Source: Thermoactinomyces sp. DSM 45891
GTDB lineage: Bacteria > Bacillota > Bacilli > Thermoactinomycetales > Thermoactinomycetaceae
Assembly: GCF_900119485.1 (NCBI RefSeq)
Contig: NZ_FPJZ01000015.1
Span: 1-64,000, forward strand
Length of the DNA: 64,000 nucleotides
Reading direction: 5' to 3'
A program made the position numbers and the translations under genes. Of this stretch, positions 61,301 through 64,000 are shown piece after piece. Position 1 is the first letter of the stretch. Every line of letters starts with the position of its first letter. The notes beneath the pieces are model-generated. The model searched no databases, was not told where the DNA came from, and saw nothing but the letters and a program-made list of their open reading frames with translations.

Positions 61301-62426
61301 CAACATGCACATTTAAACTAGCAGAATCAATAACCATACCCTTTAAATTATTCACATCTTGCTTGAGATACGCATAGTTGGTTCCTGTATTGTCGTCATA
61401 GTACCCTACTTTAAGCTCTTTATCGGACCCATAATTAGTAGTTGGATATCGATTCGTCACATACGTATCGCCAGCAGTATCTATATTCGTAGACGGATCG
61501 ATATAAACAGGGTATTTACGTGCTGAATCTTTTAACCACGCATCATCTGCTTGAATCGAAAGAATTGTCTTTCCGTCCACTTTATTAATCACATACTCGA
61601 CTTTATCCGACTGTGCAGGCTCGTCTGATTGTGGATCAACATTGGAATCATACATATAGGGCTTGCTTAGTACAAATACCTCTTTGCCTTCCTTGTTGGT
61701 AAAGAGAATCTTACCATCTTCACTTTTCTTACTATTTAAATTGGAGTTAATTTGAAATTTGAAAGTGTGAAGTCCAGAATATCGATCTAATACGATATCC
61801 TCTTTGACTTTGGAGTTAAAGACTTCATTTCGTAAGTGAACGGAGGGAAGTACGTGGGGATAGGTAACTTTGTTTTTCTCTACCTTTGCCTCTACTTCTT
61901 TCGGTCCAGCTCGTGTCTCTTTTCCTTCAGCACCCTGTCCTTCCTTCTTCTCTGCTTCAGCAGGTGCATGATTTTTCTTCACCTCATCCTTGTTTTTATC
62001 TGATGGGTCTCCCTGTGCACCTAGAAAAGTGTATTCCAGAGAATCTTGACCCGATTGAACGGTAGCGTATTTACCACCTTTCATATTCGGATCAAACTTG
62101 ACATCAATGAAAGTGTTTTTTGGTTTTAGTACAGACCCTGATTGAATAATATCAGTGGAAATCTCTTCCCATTTTGATCCAACTTTATTATGAATCGGTT
62201 CAAAATAGATTTCCTTAGTAAATGTACCATTTCCATTATCCATTACTTTCGAATCATCTGTACGATCTTTTACTAGCTCTTTTGGTTCTATCACCTTAGA
62301 GTTTTGTGAGTTGGCTTCTGCCGAACTTGGACCAATCGGCCACATCGTAACCATCAATGCCATCACAACTGTAAGGAACAACCAACGGCGTAAGGAAATA
62401 TACTTTTCCTCATAAAAAATATTCAT
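55320..62426 (-). CDS. RHS-repeat polymorphic toxin with C-terminal deaminase domain
   Basis: 2368 residues. Order: signal/anchor (RWLFLTVVMALMVTMWPIG); DNRLRE-type domain with GDTYVTNRYPTTNYGSDKEL (about 310-480); fibronectin-III-like segment; DUF6531-like start (GGDVNAVTGNMILSETDLEL); YD/RHS repeats; two inserted carbohydrate-binding-like modules (about 1020-1350, each ending GTAWFD); RHS core end (PYRYAGYRYDNETGLYYLIA, then GVFLSVDPDPGD and NPLKFIDPDG) near 1930. A Lys/Ser/Gly-rich linker follows. The last 100 residues carry TDSEAILFEHL and FTERKPCVSCSNVLTQF, the zinc deaminase pattern of bacterial toxins. It is likely exported, wraps its toxin in the RHS shell and deaminates nucleic acid in a rival. 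Confidence 0.9.
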   Translation of the reverse strand: MNIFYEEKYISLRRWLFLTVVMALMVTMWPIGPSSAEANSQNSKVIEPKELVKDRTDDSKVMDNGNGTFTKEIYFEPIHNKVGSKWEEISTDIIQSGSVLKPKNTFIDVKFDPNMKGGKYATVQSGQDSLEYTFLGAQGDPSDKNKDEVKKNHAPAEAEKKEGQGAEGKETRAGPKEVEAKVEKNKVTYPHVLPSVHLRNEVFNSKVKEDIVLDRYSGLHTFKFQINSNLNSKKSEDGKILFTNKEGKEVFVLSKPYMYDSNVDPQSDEPAQSDKVEYVINKVDGKTILSIQADDAWLKDSARKYPVYIDPSTNIDTAGDTYVTNRYPTTNYGSDKELKVGYYDDNTGTNYAYLKQDVNNLKGMVIDSASLNVHVAHAYYNAPKANGLWLDAVSGDWSESGLTWKVQESKEITSRNIGMQKVARGQKVSFDVKSTVQEWATGIAANHGFKFHINGNGKEFWKKISSSESANKPYLSVTYHPRKIKTPTGVAYSNWVGSDNGFVDLRWEPIPNATKYFVWIFNGKDYQKYDVGNSTYWSTHNKGIWPTESEIKEGRYELHTDGKGTELALDPSPVYKNSGGTYQDKKNYWFRISAVVENSETPESEPFMPTISPRADDLGTEEYWTFGEIPGGDVNAVTGNMILSETDLELSGREPAMSIDRTYNSRSKEAGPFGKGWTFNYATRLEEDKKGNVLQHDMDGGIHYYQKKSDGVYTSPLGVHLTLKGTKEAGWTLTDKDQTIYHFNSAGQLIEIEDANKNKLILTYNDQKQLTTITDPSKRTFSLTYTKDRITKITGPDNRAWTYKYNYETDRLIEITDETNTTTKYGYYTKGDQLGSIIEADGRETWYEYSDQNQLVEVIDPEDTLTTIKYVSDEKKTTVMNADGNVTDHYYNDSGNPVKEVEDPKGLNRVTTYTFDHNNLIKKCDPEASKNGCTKPTESYQYDSNGNMTKAEDATGSETFKYNQNNDLVEYKDADGNSYKYVHDEKGNEISEIDPDKVSSAQTVDEKGNIIAATDAMGVGENLIINPDLERTTSDMASDWKVEKVRADGSATVDSTVKYSGNQSIKVTTKAVNADLGYVGAIQDLYVAPNTTYTISAMIKSQDLKEAGAFLNVQQSKSTGDVVTWVDNRYSQVSGTQGWTRRQLTFKTGADSEKIRIYLEVDHRNPKGSGTAWFDQVQLEEGDVSTDYNPIENSSFEEGKGFWNEAVGSGTIDNTQSFDGSQSIKMTRGDTTAGAVQYLQTISLNQSTAKHITVTGLSKAMGVVNNIDKAPNKDYSLYIDAVQDEGDGKTSLKTDQAKFALGTHDWQRSAVTIKPDKPLKAVHVYVLFRGNNTGTAWFDNIRLKEGSTIEKYAYDASGNYVTQVTDPVGNSSSVQHDEYGNEKSITDAKKNKTDYTYDDSNQLKTITLPGDKLKVHFTHDENGNVVEKKATSADGKTVHNQVRYTYKDDQLVAYTDELGNTTEYEHDGEGDVTTITQPNGKKVETIASEDGSYVGTHYDGTERYRTYYDTNGNETKIENLKLKQAKQLQFDAAERLTEIKQGEGTQSWTYNTNDELTSSKFTHGKDQATVNYTYNESEQNTEVKDDTDKTYRFDYDEKGNVRTAVYANKVGTYATYDDNNRVTEVSVGKGDGTPLAKYSYEYDGNGNATKIKDLVQNKELKFTYDEWDQLTSETDPVTNHIISYTYDSLGNRTKKEVKDTDGKVISITPYTYNKGNQLVKVGDSAYSYDKNGNRLEDGKFHYTWDAGDNLTEIKEKSSDKVIATYEYDEDDRRIRSTVNGKVTNFFYDGESINILYETDGNNQLTRHYTYGEGGQRLSMTKATGETYYYHYNDHGDVVSITDDKQNEVANYIYDAWGNIVEKKGELADENPYRYAGYRYDNETGLYYLIARYYQPEEGVFLSVDPDPGDEDDPQTQNVYVYVTNNPLKFIDPDGHMGGLGRLLGRTGGKGGNKGTGGKGTGSKNGNNKSTNSNKKKKPSDKDVAAGLAGLRSKIGSLMDDVSKSVRSAYSKISKKSKGKSNKPSNKKKDKSKKQKQSRYHKGKKSKKTKKHTVNRKSSSNKSKYSSNRSKGSKKRVESGGNRKVKKGQKTTVNKYKITAKAPQKSLSARKQAMEKYAQDLKRCLKDELNLQSRVKRSVNEGSTSDDKTCKIIKATFENVLSNALPEDMEFLRDKVKPGMDDDLFKKLTQTGVNGRLDLPNQFRTKGNIAFAKVDLEGLNTSEDFLRAFGASKLKDTIFTGADWVNEKHFSSVQRNFKTLWVDGNSKIDGDGSWDRSTDSEAILFEHLDKKISEAKAKNPNLDVKGKMDLFTERKPCVSCSNVLTQFLKKHKGIEVTIYSNESHLGLTSMDVIRKDEMEKEKERRKKGN

Positions 62427-62583
62427 GTTGTCTCCCTCTCTTATAAATATTTGTAAATTAGATAAATCAATCTATACTATCTATACTTACATGTAATATA
62501 CTAGTTTATATTATGTTTAAATCAATAGTTTTTTAAAATTTTTTATTTAATTTATTTTTTTATATCAATTTAGGAGGAGACAT

Positions 62584-63051
62584 ATGTCACGAATTTTAAA
62601 ACTAAGCCTCGTCATTCCCTTGCTCCTACCCTTAGTTGCCTGCGGAAACGACTTAGATACTGCTGAAAAAACAGGCTTGGATTATGTAATTGAGGTACAC
62701 ACTAATTCTAAACGTGATACAGTTCGCTTATCTCAACTAACCGGAAGAAATAAATCAAAAGAAGGAATCGCTCATATTAAGCCATTCCTTAAACCGACAG
62801 GAACTGTCTGGGTAGGCTCTAAACCCACATCAGATAAAAATAAACGTGCTGTTTATACCTATTTTTCTACTAAAATGACGGAAGAAACATTAATAAAAGG
62901 AGTTTATGTAGAACAACGAGGGGATAAATGGATCTATTCAGGTGATATCGAGTTAGAAGAGTTCCCTAAGATTGAATTTGATAAAGCAAAGGAACAGAAA
63001 CAACTGCAAAAATTAAAAGTATCCGAGTGGAAGCAAATAGACATCAAGTAA
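62584..63051 (+). CDS. Lipoprotein, unknown function
   Basis: 155 residues with a lipobox (LLPLVACGN). The mature part is lysine-rich and ends LKVSEWKQIDIK. TAGGAGGAG precedes the ATG. It is divergent from the RHS toxin gene, which could mean shared regulation. No family recognised. Confidence 0.75.
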   Translation: MSRILKLSLVIPLLLPLVACGNDLDTAEKTGLDYVIEVHTNSKRDTVRLSQLTGRNKSKEGIAHIKPFLKPTGTVWVGSKPTSDKNKRAVYTYFSTKMTEETLIKGVYVEQRGDKWIYSGDIELEEFPKIEFDKAKEQKQLQKLKVSEWKQIDIK

Positions 63052-63442
63052 CGAATAGAAAGACCCACATTCTTATCTAGAATGGGGTTCAAATTATAAT
63101 AAACAAGTAAATGAGAAAAGGAATAGGGGCATATGTGTCTGTTCTCAGCGATGTTAGTGAGCCTACTTAGCGTAGGCGTTCGAAGCTAGGGCGTTTTTGT
63201 GGCAAATGTTTGAGCGCTTGCGAGTTTTTGCCACTTGCCCGAAGTGCAGAAGGACGAAGCGGACATTTCTACATCTTCGCAGGCTCATTATTTGAGCTGT
63301 GAACAGATACATTGCCCCGAGCTATTTCCATTAACTCGCCAATCCGTAGCCCTACCCTCATTTACCTTCTAATCAATCACATACATTTATCTATAGTATA
63401 AGCCCACATCCTATCAGAATGTGGGCTTCACCTATTAATAGA
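63052..63442. other. Intergenic region holding the large structured repeat
   Basis: Contains the element at 63126-63318 and a small hairpin near 63396-63428 (GCCCACATCCT / AGAATGTGGGC) just before the permease stop, likely its terminator. No ORF with a start signal. Confidence 0.6.
63126..63318. repeat. 193-bp multi-stem repeat element
   Basis: Outer arms GGGGCA and TGCCCC enclose TGTGTCTGTTC / GAACAGATACA. Inside are GAGCCT / AGGCTC and an inner stem GTGGCAAA / TTTGCCAC. Parts of the outer arms and the motif GCGATGTTNGTG recur in a 72-base version at 15716-15799. It could be a palindromic mobile repeat or a structured RNA; no known class is recognised. Confidence 0.6.
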
Positions 63443-64000
63443 TTAACTATTCTTCGCCTTACTTCTACTATAAATATCAAACCACACCGCAAACACCAAA
63501 ATCGAACCCTTCACAATCAATTGCCAGAACGAATCGATATTCAAGATACTCATCCCATTGTCAAGACTCGCCATAACAAGAGCCCCGATCATCGCTCCGG
63601 GGATCGTGCCCACTCCGCCCATAAGGCTGGTTCCGCCAATGACACATGCAGCGATGGCATCCAGTTCATACATGGTACCAGCACCCACGGTGGCGGCATT
63701 CACCCGTGCGGTTAGAATCAAGCCCGCTACTGCAGCAAGTGTGTTACATAATACGAAAATCAGCATGATTTTTCGCTTCACATTAATACCCGATAAGACA
63801 GCCGCTTCTGAGTTCCCACCGATCGCGTATACTTGACGACCAAATACGGTTTTCTTTGCGATAAAGGTAAATACAATCGCTAAGAATACGACCACCATAA
63901 AAGGAATCGGTATTCCTTGATATGCATTCATCACCGAAACGACGACGAAAATTAAGGCGCTGATTCCGAGCCAAATTAGTCCGGTCATCCACACTGGAGC
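63443..64000 (-). CDS. Monosaccharide ABC transporter permease, C-terminal part
   Basis: The frame is open to the right window edge. Segments of the RbsC/XylH/MmsB permease family: YAIGGNSEAAVLSGINVKRK, ELDAIAACVIGGTSLMGGVG, TIPGAMIGALVMASLDNGMS and FWQLIVKGSILVFAVWFDIY. The ending AVWFD is closest to the xylose or multiple-sugar type. It forms the membrane channel of a sugar importer; ATPase and binding-protein genes would lie upstream, beyond the window. Confidence 0.92.
   Translation of the reverse strand, partial: APVWMTGLIWLGISALIFVVVSVMNAYQGIPIPFMVVVFLAIVFTFIAKKTVFGRQVYAIGGNSEAAVLSGINVKRKIMLIFVLCNTLAAVAGLILTARVNAATVGAGTMYELDAIAACVIGGTSLMGGVGTIPGAMIGALVMASLDNGMSILNIDSFWQLIVKGSILVFAVWFDIYSRSKAKNS

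Noticed and set aside
1..64000. CRISPR arrays, tRNA or rRNA genes, known riboswitches
   Set aside because: No regularly spaced repeats, cloverleaf-forming segments, rRNA sequence or familiar riboswitch cores were noticed on either strand; this is a reading by eye, not a covariance search.

Overview
The window reads as a chromosome segment of a low-GC, endospore-forming Bacilli (Firmicutes). Evidence: Shine-Dalgarno sequences of the AGGAGG type with frequent TTG/GTG starts, a (split) gerE sporulation regulator behind a sigma-K-type promoter, sdhCAB, a lipoprotein YidC/SpoIIIJ insertase and a Gram-positive type I signal peptidase. Menaquinone genes of the futalosine route (mqnB, mqnD) point away from Bacillus subtilis itself and would fit groups such as Thermoactinomycetaceae; the genus is inference. 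No rRNA, tRNA or CRISPR was seen.

Layout. 1-335: right end of an IS3/IS150-type insertion sequence. 0.4-6.5 kb: MarR and MerR/TipA-like regulators with readable operators, a YjdF-like membrane protein, mqnB-mqnD, and a two-gene operon (O-fucosyltransferase-like protein plus TylF-type methyltransferase). 6.75-13.28 kb: a 6515-bp integrative element inserted inside gerE. It encodes a large serine recombinase, a small overlapping partner, two secreted proteins, a tiny membrane protein, an intact uppP plus a decayed uppP 3' copy, transposase debris and a PrnB-like protein. Joining the flanks at a shared 9-bp core restores a 72-residue GerE exactly in frame. 13.6-23.9 kb: mostly housekeeping and resistance-like genes (Eis-like and Cat-like acetyltransferases, M24 peptidase, alkaline-phosphatase-family protein, HxlR regulator, class I fumarase, YpuA-like protein, signal peptidase). 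23.8-27.4 kb: a 3.5-kb segment bounded by 61-bp direct repeats that copy the end of the signal peptidase gene and its terminator; it holds an XRE-TPR (RRNPP-like) regulator and small, partly secreted proteins. 26.2-28.1 kb also holds three tiny ORFs of the form MY...PP.

28.5-34.6 kb: class II lanthipeptide locus (two precursors with identical C-terminal cores, LanM, C39-peptidase LanT). 34.6-43.0 kb: a pore-forming-toxin island of nine genes, all without signal peptides: three Cyt delta-endotoxin-like proteins (two clear, one divergent), three more of a second divergent Cyt-like subfamily, two leukocidin/alpha-hemolysin-family proteins and one alpha-xenorhabdolysin (XaxA)-like protein. This is the most toxin-dense and probably least described region.

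43.2-53.6 kb: core genes again (YebC/YeeI, YidC, sdhCAB, TatA, carotenoid desaturase plus acyltransferase, two DUF4309-like lipoproteins, a poly-gamma-glutamate-hydrolase-like protein). 53.8-62.4 kb: a 2368-residue secreted RHS protein ending in a nucleic-acid-deaminase-type toxin, followed by three paralogous putative immunity genes, one frameshifted. The window closes with a lipoprotein gene, a highly structured 193-bp repeat and the start-truncated gene of a monosaccharide ABC permease.
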